NCBI RefSeq assembly: GCF_051106095.1
Contig: NC_135787.1
Location: 159,100,001 to 159,164,000, forward strand
Length of the DNA: 64,000 nt
From: Pogona vitticeps
Taxonomy: Eukaryota; Chordata; Lepidosauria; Squamata; Agamidae
Direction: 5' to 3'
The position numbers and the translations under genes are program-made. This document shows positions 13,401 through 27,300 of this stretch, in pieces; the stretch's first letter is position 1, and each line of letters starts with the position of its first letter. The notes under the pieces are model-generated. The model had not been told where the DNA came from, did not search any database, and saw only the letters and a program-made list of their open reading frames with translations.

Positions 13401-15246
13401 TTAACGATGTTTCCTATGGGTTTTTTCGCTTAAGGACGGCAATCCATGCCTATTGGAACGGATTAACCGGTTTCCAATGCATCTCTATGGGAAATGGTGT
13501 TTCGCATAAAGTTTTTTTCGCATAAGGTTTTTTTTTTGGAACCAATTAAAAACGTTATGCGAGGCACCACTGTATTATATTTAAGGCATAATCTTATTCT
13601 CAGGCAATTTAAGATCAATACAATTAGCTATTCCATGCCTACCTGTAACAGAGCACCCACAGCAGATGCCATTGCAGCCATGAAAAGGCATATTACACCA
13701 AACAATATATCTAAATGGATAAATGAGTAGATAAAAATGGTATAACTTATTGAAACACATAATTGACTGAAAGGTTAAAAGTTAACTACTCCTCTACCAA
13801 TAATAAATGAAACACAACGATTAGGATTTGCTTCTAGGAATGGTCAAAACCAAACAGATACCACATTCTTGTTCTTTTAAAAAAAGAATAACTATCAGTG
13901 CAATATTACAAATACTGTATAGCACTAAATGCTAGATATTAATTTAAACAAGCAATTACCATATAGTCCAAATTTTTATCCAAATTGTTCTATTAGACAA
14001 TTATACTAGAGAGTCAAAGTAGTTCAACTATTATGGATGGATTTGCATATTGTCACATCTGACACAGAAAATATTTAAACTGTAATTCTAATGCTCCCGG
14101 TACAGATCCTAAGGGCAGAGGAAAGGCTGTATCTCCCCATTTAAGGCCAGGTAACGATTGAAGGGGGGGAGGGGGAGGAGAGAGAAGGTTTATTTTGGAA
14201 GAGAGGCAAAAACATATATCCTAGCTTCAGACTCAAGAGCTCTGACACCATTAGAAGTAGAAAGCAGATGAAATCAAAGAGGTGGCACAGAGAACTGGGG
14301 GGAAAGGAGCGTCAGACGCAAAGTATTTCCAGTCTTTGACCATGCTCAGAACAAAGAGAAATGTTGCATCAGTTCTGGAGCTGCCATAAATAATCTCCAA
14401 CACTGCTGGCAAAAAGGGAGATCTATCAAACACTCCCCTACCTCTGGCTTCAAAGGAAAAAAATGTTTGTTTGTTTAATATATTCACGAAGGCTTTCACA
14501 GCCAGGATCTAATGGTTGTTTTGGGTTTTTTGGGCTCTTTGGCCGTGTTCTGAAGGTTGTTCTTCCTGACGTTTCGTCAGTCTCTGTGGCTGGCATCTTC
14601 AGAGGACAGCAACCTGATCACAGGTTGCTGTCCTCTGAAGATGCCGGCCACAGAGACTGGCGAAACGTCAAAAAGAACAACCTTCAGAACACGGCCAAAG
14701 AGCGCAAAAAACCCAGAACCACTATGTTTGTTTGTTTGTTGAACTTCTATGCACCTGTAGCGTTCACCCTTGTTATGAAATAATTCATGTATTATTCATG
14801 AGTTATATGTTAATGTGGTTAAGAGACAGGGCTAAAAGAGATGTTAAAAGGCGGAGCCTGAGCAGAGAGAGTCAGAATCTGTATTAGGAATCAGGGAGAG
14901 AAGGATAGTTTGGGGTCTGAGGAGAGATTAGTCTGAGTGTAAATTGTGATAATAACTATAGAAGGTTAATATTGAAGCCTGATGAAACTTGAAGACTGTG
15001 CTTATGAATTGTTCCAGAAACCCACTGTAATCAATAAGCCTGTTTTATAAAAAATCAGTACACAATGGACCTTCATCTTTTCTAAGTAAAGTTTGTTGAT
15101 ATGGAGATCAACTGGTGGCAGTGTGTCAAGAGGTGTTTTGCCTTTGTGAGCTCTGTGTTTGGGTAGACAAACTGGGGCCACGAGGGCAGACATCACAACA
15201 CCCATCTGGCTACAAGGCCACTCTGGGCAGCTTACACTAAAACACA

Positions 15247-15302
<56 letters not shown>

Positions 15303-18300
15303 CAAGTTACAACCATCAGAAGAGGGAGACACAGGATAGAAGGTGTGAAATCATAACAATGCAACTACTATGTTTATAATCTGCTCCATTATAACTGACA
15401 TTATAATTCATTATAATTCAATCAATCTCTTTAAAGATTTTTCAAACAAACAAAAAAATCTCATGCAAACTTACTCATTCCCATGGAAACCCAGGACAAA
15501 CTTGCCTCCGACAATTTGATATGAGGTTTAACAAGATCTTCTACAGTTACGGCAGCTAATGCATTGATGCTGGAAGACACCGTACTAAGGGATATAAAAC
15601 AAACACATTTAATTTCTCTCCATTGATTAAACCTTGGCAAATATTTAAACACCAAGACAAGGTGTGAGCCAGGAGGTAAGTCGGGGTCACCGCTCGCTGG
15701 AGTGCTGTCCATTCCCACCAAGGAGATAGAAAAAGGAGGAGGAATGTAGACTCCCGATGACTCCAGAGAAAGCCCCAGAGGAGCCCCAGAAGAGGAGGAA
15801 TTATCCCAGGGCTTGAGGGGGATGGGAGTAAAGGAACAGCAGGAAAAGGAAGTGGAGAGAGGGAGGAAATAGAAGCGGGTGAAGGGGAAGTGATAGAAAA
15901 AGGAGAGACATTACCTCCAGGTTGGGAATGGATCTGGTTGCAAGATCCTTAGACCCAGAAGTGGGAGAGACTGCAGGTGCCTAGGGAAGAGGCAGACCAT
16001 AGGAGAAGGGTGGTGATTCCTCCCAGACCATCTTACTGGGGAGAAGCAGAAGCTAAGGAGTGGAGGAGGAAGTTAAGAGAAGAAAGAGAAAGAGTAGAAC
16101 AAGAGAGAAGGGAGAGGAGTGAATGGCGAGCGTGGGAGATGATGAAGATGATAGACTGAAGAAGGCTTGGGAGGCACTGGAACCCGGGGGATATCCCAAG
16201 TGGGAGGATTTCCTTGGAGATGCGTCCGTGCCCCTGTTGACTGCACAGACAGGAATGACAATGAAGGAATAGTCGCCAGCAAAGCTGCTAAGACCATGGA
16301 ATTCTAGTTTTGGTAACCTCTTTGTTTTAGAGGATTGGAAGGCCCTTCCCACCACGTTGGAAGAAGGAGAAAGAGACTATGTGTCAGTTCAAGACAACGG
16401 CTTATTTGTTAGTCCAAAAATAATATCCATCGTTACCAATGCAAATAGTGTCTGGTGAGGTTATAGGGGAAAGGGAAGAATCCCGAGATTGTCACATCAA
16501 ACCCTCACACAAGGATTGGGAAGAAACAGAGCTGTTCAAAGCACTTGCAGCAGAAACATGAACCTTGCGCAAATGAACAGTTCAGCATAACCTGATTACC
16601 ATAGGTTGTTGTACTGATAAAAGTATTTTGTTGTTGTTTAGTCATTAAGTCACGTCCAGCTCTTCGTGACCCCCATGGACCAGAGCACACCAGGCCCTCC
16701 TGTCTTCCACTGCCTCCCGGAGTTTGGTCGAATTCATGTTGGTAGCTTCGATGACACTGTGCAACCATCTCGTCTTCTGTTGTCCCCTTCTCTTCTTGCC
16801 TTCACACTTTCCCAACATCAGGGGTTTTTCCAAGAGTCTTCTCTTCTCATGAGATGGCCAAAGTATTGGAGCCTCAGCTTCAGGTTCTGTCCTTCCAGTG
16901 AGCACTCAGGGTTTATTTCTTTAAGAATGGATAGGTTTGTTCTCCTTGCAGTCCAGGGGACTCTCGAGAGCCTCCTCCAGCACCACAATTCAAAAGCATA
17001 AATTCTTCAGTGCTTAGCCTTCTTTATGGTCCAGCTCTCACTTCCATACATTGCTACTGGAAAAACCATAGCTTTGACTATGCGGACCTTGTCGGCAAGG
17101 TGATGTCTCTGCTTTTTAAGATGCTATCTAGGTGTCAAGGATAATTTCCACACTGAGACAGAAAAAGGCCCATGATAATCAGCAGTCATACTTGACAGGT
17201 GTGCAAAATGCTGAATCATGCATTCTGGGATGATGCAATGTCCACACTGATTGGCTGTGCATGTGTATAACTGTGGGGACATGTGGAGAAGATGTACGGA
17301 TCTCTTCTGATGAGAGTCATGCTTCATGCTTCCGGTGTGTACTGCTGAACTTCTGAATATACTGTAAATACACTTGGTGTTGGAAGAAGCTGTCTTTGTC
17401 TGTGTGAATCAATTGGACTGCCTGGATTGGTACAAAAAGTCTGCTAACTTACACCAACACTAGGTTTGTCATCGCTTTCCTCCCAAGAAGCAGGTGTCTT
17501 TGAATTTTGTGGCTGATGTCACCATCTGCAATGATTGTGGGGACCAAGAAAGTAAAATCTGTCACTGCCTCCATATCTTCCCTTTCTATTTGCCAGGACG
17601 TGATGGGACCAGTGGCCATGATCTTTTTTTATATATATATTTTTTGCGCTCTCCTCTTTCACCCTCATTAAGAGGTTCTTTAATTCCTCCTCACTTTCTG
17701 CCATCAGAGTAGTATAATCTGCATATTAGAGGTTGTTGATATTTCTTCCGGCAAGGCCTCGCTGGCCCCATTTTGCCCATGATTATTCTTGCTTGCACAT
17801 ACAGTAAATGTCAAATATGATTTTGGCCACTGATTCTATTTGTGCTGAGAGCTGGAAATCTTATCAAATAGCAAGTTTTTTTCATGAATTAGGTGATAAA
17901 CTGGTCTTCTGAATTAGCACTTCAGATATCAATGAGGGAAGGTACTTCTCAGAAGAACAGATGCTTATGGATAGAGTTGTATTTTAAAAAACAATTGTTT
18001 ACAATTAAACATGGACTGGAAGGAAGTTAATTAGGACTAGACTTGACTAATGTGTTAAACACCAAATGCACATACGATTTTTGTCAGGATTACAGTAAGA
18101 CAAATAACACTTGCCTCTTAATCCAAATTGTTATTCCAGTTAAATGTAGCATGACATTTGGCTCCAGAAACCATAGTTGATAATGAAACTACTGGCTATA
18201 TGCAATTTGTTACAACTTACAACATCATAATTCAAGCTTACCTTAACGTGCCACTGTAGGTCCCAGCCACAAAAAGTCCTGGAATACCTGGAAAATCTCC

Positions 18301-21300
18301 CAAAATGTCTAGCACTAAATATGGCATGAGCTAAAAGGGGGGAAATCATGATTGGGAAAAAACAAGTTTTCATTTCTTTCTCTCCATCAAATACATTAGA
18401 AAAACCTAAATTTAAACATTTTAACTTTAGCTCCATTATAATAGCTATCAACATAAACAAACACAAACATTTATTTATTTAAAATATTGATATGCCACCT
18501 TTTTCCTGAAGGATCCAAGGTAGTGTACAATATTTAAAAGAAACAGTTAAAAGCCAAATAATAAACTATTACAGTATTAAAAACATTAAAGAAATATATT
18601 ACATCTCATACTAACAATATTAAAAACACAAGTAAAACACAGAATAAAATGTTCACTTAAATATCTTTATTACAAGATAGCAAGATACCAGAATGGTGGA
18701 AGAGTCTTCCATTTGCTGGTAGTTTAACTGTGAATTGATCTAAGACACAATAATACTTTTTGAACAGAATTAGACTGGCAGTTCCCATGTACTGTATCCT
18801 AAAATGGACTAACATTAAATACACAGATTAGCACTTTGAAAACAGAATTACATAAAGAGTTCACAGTAAACTAGGAATAAAACCACAGTTGTTTCAAGCT
18901 TCCAATTATGTAAGAAAATTAAATTCTTTTTTAAAAACCTCCAGTTTAAGGATTTTGGATATTTTGCTTCTGTACTGATGATTTAAAAAGCCAGGAAATA
19001 GCCTGATACTGCTGAACAATATTGTGCCCGTTTTGCCAGCAGGGAAAAGGATGGCAAGCTTTACATTGCAAAGGGCAGCCTGAATATCAACAACAACCAT
19101 GACAGCAGTCAAAATGGACTACAGCAGAGGTCCCCAATCCCCAGTCCATGGCCTGGTGCTGGTCCATGGCCTGAGCCAGACCGGGCCGCGGAAATAGACC
19201 TCCCGCTGCCCCCCTGCACGCACTCACCCCTGCACAGCTGATTTGAGCATGCGTCTAAACTCCAGTGCACCTGTGTGAGTGGCGCATGCCCTTTTGCACA
19301 TATGCGGCCATGTGAGCGCTGCACCGCCATTTGTGCATGCGCACAAGCACACTTGCCATGCCACCGTTTGATCTGTTTTAAATCTGGGAAAATTTAAGGT
19401 TGTTTGATTCTGCATGGGAGTTAAAACAGTTTTACTTTTTAAAAAATCATAAACTGAAAAACATTTGCCAACATTTCCCCAAATCTGGTACAGAGCAAAA
19501 ACAAAAAGCAAAACAAAGCGTGCTGCTTGTATACCGCCCCATACCACTTCAAGCACTCTCTGGGCGGTTTACATGTTAATTATGCAGGCTACACATTGCC
19601 CCCCCCAGCAAGCTGGGTACTCATTTTACCGACCTCGGAAGGATGGAAGGCTGAGTCAACCTTGAGCCGGCTACATGGGATTGAACCCCAGGTCGTGAGC
19701 ACTGTAGTACAGCAGTTTAACCACTGCGCCACGAGGCTCTCTCACGAGAGCAAAGTACGAATGCTACATCTGTGCAGTCCAGTTTCGAAGTCATAATGTT
19801 TTCTTTGGACTGCCCCCATTTTTAGAATTGTCTCATAGAATGCTGATTGGATCCGCTGCACAATAACATCATTGCACTCTTGTGCAGTGACAATTATCTT
19901 ACTCCCACTACAGAAAATTAGTTATAGTGTTTCTTAAAGTAAGAACCTGAATATATATTGTACAGTAGGAATAAGAAAATGCTTAAGTAATAACATATGT
20001 GATAGTATGTGGTTAATAATCATTTTCTCTAGCCACAGGTCCAATTTCTGTCAGAATCCCTTAAGTGTTTCTATTTGATTGATTTTACCAGACTGCAGGC
20101 ATTTTTATTTAGGCAGTTTTGGTTTGAGAACCAATTAGTATATGCAGTGTCAAAAATACATATGAGAAACTTAAGTCAAATCAAGACTTTGTTGTTTAAA
20201 TCACTGCTTAGAAAGTAAAATAACTATGTACCATGGCCTATGTACCATGTAACAGACCAAAATATGATCAACAGAAGGTGACAGGTAGAGAAGTACATAG
20301 TAATATTTGTTCACATTTCTTTTCTTTCAGGTTCTTTCTAGGGGTGCCTCTTTTGTTTTTGTGTTCTCCATGCACCAGCCATTTCATTTTATATTAGAGA
20401 TACCGCCTATTTCAGATTATTTCATTTTGTTTTTTCTTGTTTGTGTTTTCTGGCAAAAAAAAAAGCCTCGAAGGAGCCATGAAAACTACTTCAGAAAAGC
20501 AGAAGCAAGGCAAAAGAGAATCAATATACTCCAAAAGCAGGCAATAATAAATGGCCTCTGGAGCATTCACACAGCATAGTGGCATATTGGCACAGTCACA
20601 AAGACCACCTCACCCAGCCCACATATTCCCGGAGGCAAATAAAACATCCCCCCCAAACTCACCAAAATATACACCTTTAATGACACAAATACACAGTAAA
20701 TTAACCAAATAACAATTTAAAATACCAATCTAACAGGGAAAGCACATCCTTACACAGACAGACAGACAGACAGACAGACACGCACAGAGCACACACGTAC
20801 ATATATATGCACACACGGGGAAAGAAATAGCAAAACAAATAAACCCACAGAGCTCGCTCTCTTAAAAACCATGAAAGCAAGCAAGCAAATTACGGCAAAA
20901 AAGAATCATCTCCAATGAAAACTAGTAGAATACAGGCAGAGTTTTCTTCCCCCTACCATGTGATTTTCTTATCTTCTTTGAATCTGGTAGGCAGCAGAAA
21001 TAATTCAAGAAAGAAAATGACAAAAGAGGGGGAAATCCAAAAAAATGATCCTAAGGAGGAACCCTGACACAGGTAGGCTTTCTGGTGGCAACAGCAATAA
21101 TAATCCAAATCAATAGTGGAGAAAAACCAAAAATCAAAAGGATCCAAGATGGAGTCACAGAGGCAGGCAGCACAATGCAAGATGGATACCATCAGCAGCT
21201 TGCACCAACAAGGTACTGAAGCAAAACAAATACTCCTGGTTCCCATCAATAAAGGCTTTTTGTGAAAAGTCAAAATTTCTGCTTCTCTTCCAGATGTTCT

Positions 21301-24300
21301 GACTAAAGGCTGACAGCAGCTCCTGTGACACCAAGGGATAAAAAAAGCTTCCCAGGAGTTTTAACTGACAAAGTGGAGAAGAAAGATTAAACACATTTGT
21401 GTACTCCTTTTGTTAGTATAAATCGTTTGCGTTTAAGAGGCTCTTTTTCACAATCAACAAAAGAACACAAAATGATAAATGAGCACCTCTTTCATATTTT
21501 CCCCCTTTCTTTCTTTTGTTTAAGTACTAAATACCCATGCCTAATGATGGACTGAGAAAAGCCTTGACATCAGATCTTTAAATATGATCACTTATATTTA
21601 AGGCAGCCTGTAAGACTAGTTGGGCTCATGATGTTAAAGCCTTTAAAGACAATTGTCAACATTTGGAATTTTGCCAGGACATGAAGAAGCAGACTGAGCA
21701 AGATGGAAGCATGGGTAAATAGATGTGATATATTCCATTTTGCTGTTTTTTAACTGCCACACTTTGCACAAGCTGCAAATTCTAAGTGGACATCCAACTC
21801 AGATCTGCATATAGAGCATCAAGGTAGGATATCTGTGAGGTTAAATAACAGTTATCAATGGCAAGCCTCTTGCTCTGCAAAAAGGAACGCAGCCTGTATA
21901 TATCCTGATCTTTTCCATCATCCCAGTACAGACACAAAAGGAAAGGAATGTGGACATTCACAAAGTGCTGAAAATGGTATCATGAATAACATTTTAGAGT
22001 GGATTTAGCTACCAAATAGAGATAGTGAGCTGCCATTTCTAACTGTGGTCATTGTACTGCAACAGGCAATTCCTGTTTTCTTCAGAAACAAAGGAGTTGC
22101 TTTGTTATTTTTGTTTTCATTTTTTGTCCTTTATTTCAAGTAAAACATTGGATTGCTTGGCTCTGGAAATTTATAATGCATTAATTATGTTGATCATTAA
22201 GAGCTACTTAATTAACACTTATGATCTATTTAAAATTGAGACCTACCAAAAACTAAATCAGTTACACTGAGGATGCAAAAAAGGAGATCAAATCTACATT
22301 TATTATTTTGTATTTTACTTCTTGTATTAATACTAAACCTGATCTGGTGCTGACACATATTTTGCTGTCCATGGGTCACAATCCTTGTATATAGAATATA
22401 TTGAAAGTCCACTCATAACTGCAGAAGATAGTGTTATCCAGAGTCCCACAAGATTTAAATATAGAGCACTGCAAAAAAAAGTTAAAGAAAACTCAAGGAA
22501 GTCTTGTGCTTGTTGAACTTACATGAAAACAAAGCAGTATTGCCATATTATACACTGAAGCACCATACAGTATTCCTGAACACAAAGTTGCCTCTGAAGT
22601 TGGTCTATTCTCTCTATTTGAATATGGGTTTGGAGATGGCACATATATATTAAATCTGCTTCTGAAAATCTCTTTTTGTAATTGTGGATTATGTTTGCTA
22701 ACTGGTGTGACTTTAAATTATACTAAAAGTTTAAATAATTACCGTACTATCTAATTTTATATTATCATGATTTATTTAATCACAAAATAGAAATACAGAA
22801 ATCATTCACTTTAACAGCTACAAAACATGAGGAATGTTTTTGATGAAAAACAGAATCTGCCAAAGAGCAAGAAACAATCACTTCAGCTGAGCAAGGTTAA
22901 ATTATCCTTTGGTATTACAGTGGGGTCTCTACTTAAGAACGTCCCTACTTAAGAACAATCCAACTTAAGAACAGCTCCATTTGCTAAATTTTGCTTCTAC
23001 TTGAGAACAGAAATCCAAGATAAGAACAGGAAAAAAAACATTTCCTGCTCTTTTTTTTTAACCTTAGGTCATCTTAGGTTAAAAAAAAATTCTCCCCCTA
23101 GTGGTAGAGTATGTATTAACCAGCTTTGCATAAGTTCCTATGGGAACTAATGCTTCAATGTACGAACGCACCTCTACATAACAAAAAAACAGCCAGAACA
23201 GATTAATTGGTTTTCAGTCCATTCCTGTGGGAAATTTTGCTTCAACTTAATGTTTCAACTTAAGAACACCATTCCAAAACGGATTAAGTTCTTAAGTAGA
23301 GGTTTCACTGTAGTTTCTATGGACGGAAAAGAGCAGATACGGATTAAATGGTTTTCAATGCATTCCTATGGGAAATGCAGATTCAACATAAGAACTTTTC
23401 AACTTGAGAACCACCTTCCAATACGGATTAAGTTCTTAAGTAGAGACCCCACTGGTAGATGTATGCAGAACATACTGCATGGAGAACAAAAAGAAAGGTT
23501 ACTTACCTGTAACCATGGTTCTTCAAGTGGTCATCTGTGAATTCACACAAAAGGGTTAACCCAGCACCAGCGTTGAGTCCTCTCGGAACATTCTCGAGCT
23601 TGAAGAGAAAAGTAGCAACGTTTAAGGCTGCCTATACCGCTCATGCTCCGCCAGCCCAAGCCTCAGTTCCATTTATCCGCCACAGGTACCTGAGCATGAG
23701 CTTGATACAGCCAGTGACAGATAGAGGGGAGGCCGGGCGGGATTGTGTGAATCCACAGATGACCACTTGAAGAACCATGGTTACAGGTAAGTAACCTTTC
23801 TTTCTTCATCGTGGTCTTCTGTGAATGCACACAAAAGGGTGATTAGCACGCTTACTCACCGGATGGTGGGCTGTCACTGGAGGACAGACGTCAACACCGC
23901 TCTCCCGAAACCCGTCTCCTTCTTGGCCCTCAGGTCTAGTCTGTAGTGAGTGATGAAAGTGGAGACATTAGACCAGGTGGCAGTCCTGCAGATGTCAGGT
24001 AAATCGACGCCACGTAGCAGGGCAGTAGAAGAGGCTATGGCTCTGGTGGAATGAGCCCTGAGTCCTTCAGGTGGAGTCTTATGCTTATGCGCATAAGCAA
24101 GAGAGATTGTGGAGACAAGACATCTGGAGAGCGTTGAAGATTATGCTGAGAGACCCTTCTTTTTTCCAAAGTAGCAGAGGAAAAGTCTATTGGATGACCT
24201 AAAGTCTTTGGTTCTAGAGACATAGAAGGCTAGAGCCGTCCTAACATCCAGAGTGTGGAGCATGCGCTTGGTGTCATTAGCAGGATCAGAGAACAGAGTA

Positions 24301-27300
24301 GGAAGCATCAAAGGCTGGTTGAGGTGAAAGTCTGAAACCACCTTTGGAAGAAAGGAGACATCAGGATGTAATAGAACTTTGTCCTTGAAAAATTGTAGAA
24401 AGGGTTGGTCAAAACGAAGGGCAGCAAGTTCACTCGCCCATCTGGCAGAAGTGATGGCCACAAGAAATAAAGACATAAGAGATAACATCTTGAGGTCACA
24501 CGTAACCATTGGTTCAAAGGGAGGACGAGTAAGGGCATGCAACACCAACTGGAGGGACCACTGCAGAACTGGTGGTCGAATTGGTGGTCTCAGATTAGTG
24601 AGTCCTTTGAGAAAGGCTTTAACTGTAGGATGGGAGAACAGGTGTGATGAATCGGAATCCTTAGGTTGGAAAGAAATGATTGCAGCTAGGTAAACCTTAA
24701 TAGTAGAAAGGGATAACTTGAAATCAAACAGGTAACGTAGATATTGTACTAACGTAGAAAGGGACACAGGGGATGGAACAAGACCTCTAGCTTCAGTGAA
24801 TTTCAAAAAGCTTCTCCACTTATAACTATAGAGGAGAGCAGTGGAGGGTTTCTTTGCCCGATCTAACACCTCCTTGATCTCAGGGAGATCCTCCACGCCG
24901 TGAGATGCAGAGTGTTCACATCTGGGTGAAACACTCTGCCTGCATCCTGAGTCAAGAGATCTGGTAACATTGGCAGTCTTTTGAACTCTGAGGCCATCCT
25001 CATTAACGTCGGAAACCACACCTGCCGAGGTTAGAATGGTGCTATGAAGATCACCCCCACAGGTGAGTAACGAAGCTTCACTAGAGACTTCTGTATTAAA
25101 GGAAGAGGAGGAAACATGTAAAGGAGTCCTTGATTCCACGGGATCATGAATGCGTCCCCAACGAGTCCTTGCCCAGACCTGCTCTCGATGCATATTCGGT
25201 GCATTTCACATTGCAATGAGAGGCAAAGATGTCCACAGATGGCGTCCCCCACAGGTGACAGAGGTCCTGGAAAACCTGGGTGTTCATTTCCCACTCGTGT
25301 GTTTGACGAGTGAGGCGACTCAGCTGGTCTGCTAACACATTGTCTGTTGTGGCTACATGAATCGCTACAGGATAGACACGGTGCTGGTAGCACCACTCCC
25401 ACAGATGTAAGGCAAGGTAAAGAAGCGATCCTGAGCATGTCCCTCCTTGTTTGTTGATATAGTACATGGTCGTGGTGTTGTCTGTTACTAACTGGACACC
25501 ACGACCCTGCACCATGGGAAGGAAAGCTCTGAAAGCCTTGATGACCGCTATGATCTCCAGACGGTTTATGTGGAGGTTTCTTTCTTGAGCAGACCAGAGA
25601 GCATGAACCTTGTGCCGTCCGCGGTGAGCTCCCCATCCTGTCAGACTGGCATCTGTTGTCACCTGCACAGTAAGCTGGAGAGGTCGAAAGGGTCTGCCCA
25701 CCCTCAGATGTCGAGGATAGTTCCACCACTGGAGTTGCTTTACAAGCTCTGGAGTCACTGGGAGACGTTTCCTCTGGCTGTCCATCATGGGATTGAAGAG
25801 TGCCAGGAACCAAGACTGCAGGGACTGCAGTTTGAGACATGCGTGTGCCAGAGCCGGAGTGGTGGAGGCCATAAGGCCTAACAGGTGTTGAACATGTTTC
25901 GCTCTCACACGGGCCCTTGGCCGAAACTTCCGGAGAGCCTTGCGTATCTTTCGAATCCGATCTTTGGGCAGAAAAACTCGACCTCTGATGGCATCTAGAC
26001 ATGTCCTGATGTAATGCACTATCTTGGACGGTTTGAGATGTGACTTCTCTCTGTTGATGGTAAGTCCTGGCTTTGGCAGTAACCGTAGAATGAATTTTGT
26101 GTCTTTAAGGGCCTGAACCCTGGATGGGGAGACCACCAGCCAATCGTCTATAAAAGGGTAGACGTGGATGCCTTTGAGACGTAGGTAAGCTGCCACAGGT
26201 GCCATGACTTTTGTAAATGTCCTGGGAGCTGTTGAAAGTCCAAAGGGCAAGGCTAGGAATTGATAAATGGTTTCCTGAAAGATGAATCGAAGGTACTTGC
26301 GATGATCTGGATGGATGGTCACATGGAAGTATGTATCCTTCAGATCCACCACCACAAACCAGTTGTTTTTCTTTAGCAGGGGGAGGATGGACTCCAGGGT
26401 TACCATCTGGAAGCGTCGTGGATGCAGGTAAGTGTTTAGGATTCTTAGGTCAAGGATAGGTCTTATAGCTCCACCTTTCTTTGGCACGGCAAAGTACCGG
26501 GAGTAGAATCCATTTTTTAGATCTGTGATTGGGACAGGTTGAATGGCATCCTTTTCTAGAAGTGACAGAACTACTTCCTCCTCCAAAGCGGGATTGAAGG
26601 ATGTATGACTTACGAACCCTAAGGGAGGAAATTCTATAAATTCCAGCCGGTAGCCGAATTGGATGATTTTTAATGCCCACAAGTCGTTTGTGATGGCGGA
26701 CCAGTTTGCCAGAAATGGTTGAAACCATGTGGTGATGGGATTTCCGTTTACGTTTACAACAAAGATACTGTTTTGATTTTTTGGCAGGCGGCTTATAGGA
26801 TTGCCTGTGCTGGGATTGTGGAGGACGATAACTGGGAGCAGAGGAAGAAGCCTGAGATGCTGTCTGCTGAGGTAAGTTCTTGTAAGGTCTGTATTGTTGT
26901 GAAGATTGCTGATATTGAGCATAAGACCTTCTCTATTGAAATTTTTTAAATCTAGGTTGTGTCTGGATAGAATAAGATTTGGTAGTCTTCTTCAAATGAT
27001 TGTCAGTTTTTTCATTAAATAGTCCGGTAGCGTCAAAGGCAAGGTTCTCTACTTTGGTTTTGACGTCCCCTAGGATGTCTGCAGACCTGAGCCATGCATG
27101 TCTGCGAATAGTGACAGCTGACATAAGAACTCTGGCAGCAGTCTCAGCCACTTGTCTAGTGGACAGTCTCTGATGTTTGGATACAGTCTGAGCTTCTTCA
27201 TAGGAATTCAGAAAACCCTCCTGAACGTCTTCAGGGGTCATCTTGAGACCAGGTAGAATTTTGAGCCAAAGCTGTTTCTGGTAAGCTCCTAAGGCAGTTT

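Noticed and set aside
16645-17001. Open frames on both strands near 16.7-17.0 kb as host genes
   Set aside because: They are the BovB 3' coding end and its complement.
20752-20790. Short regularly spaced repeats as CRISPR
   Set aside because: It is a simple (CAGA)n tract in a vertebrate genome.
23537-23770. Plus-strand open frame of 77 codons
   Set aside because: It lies within the DIRS terminal repeat and internal region, antisense to the element's own genes.
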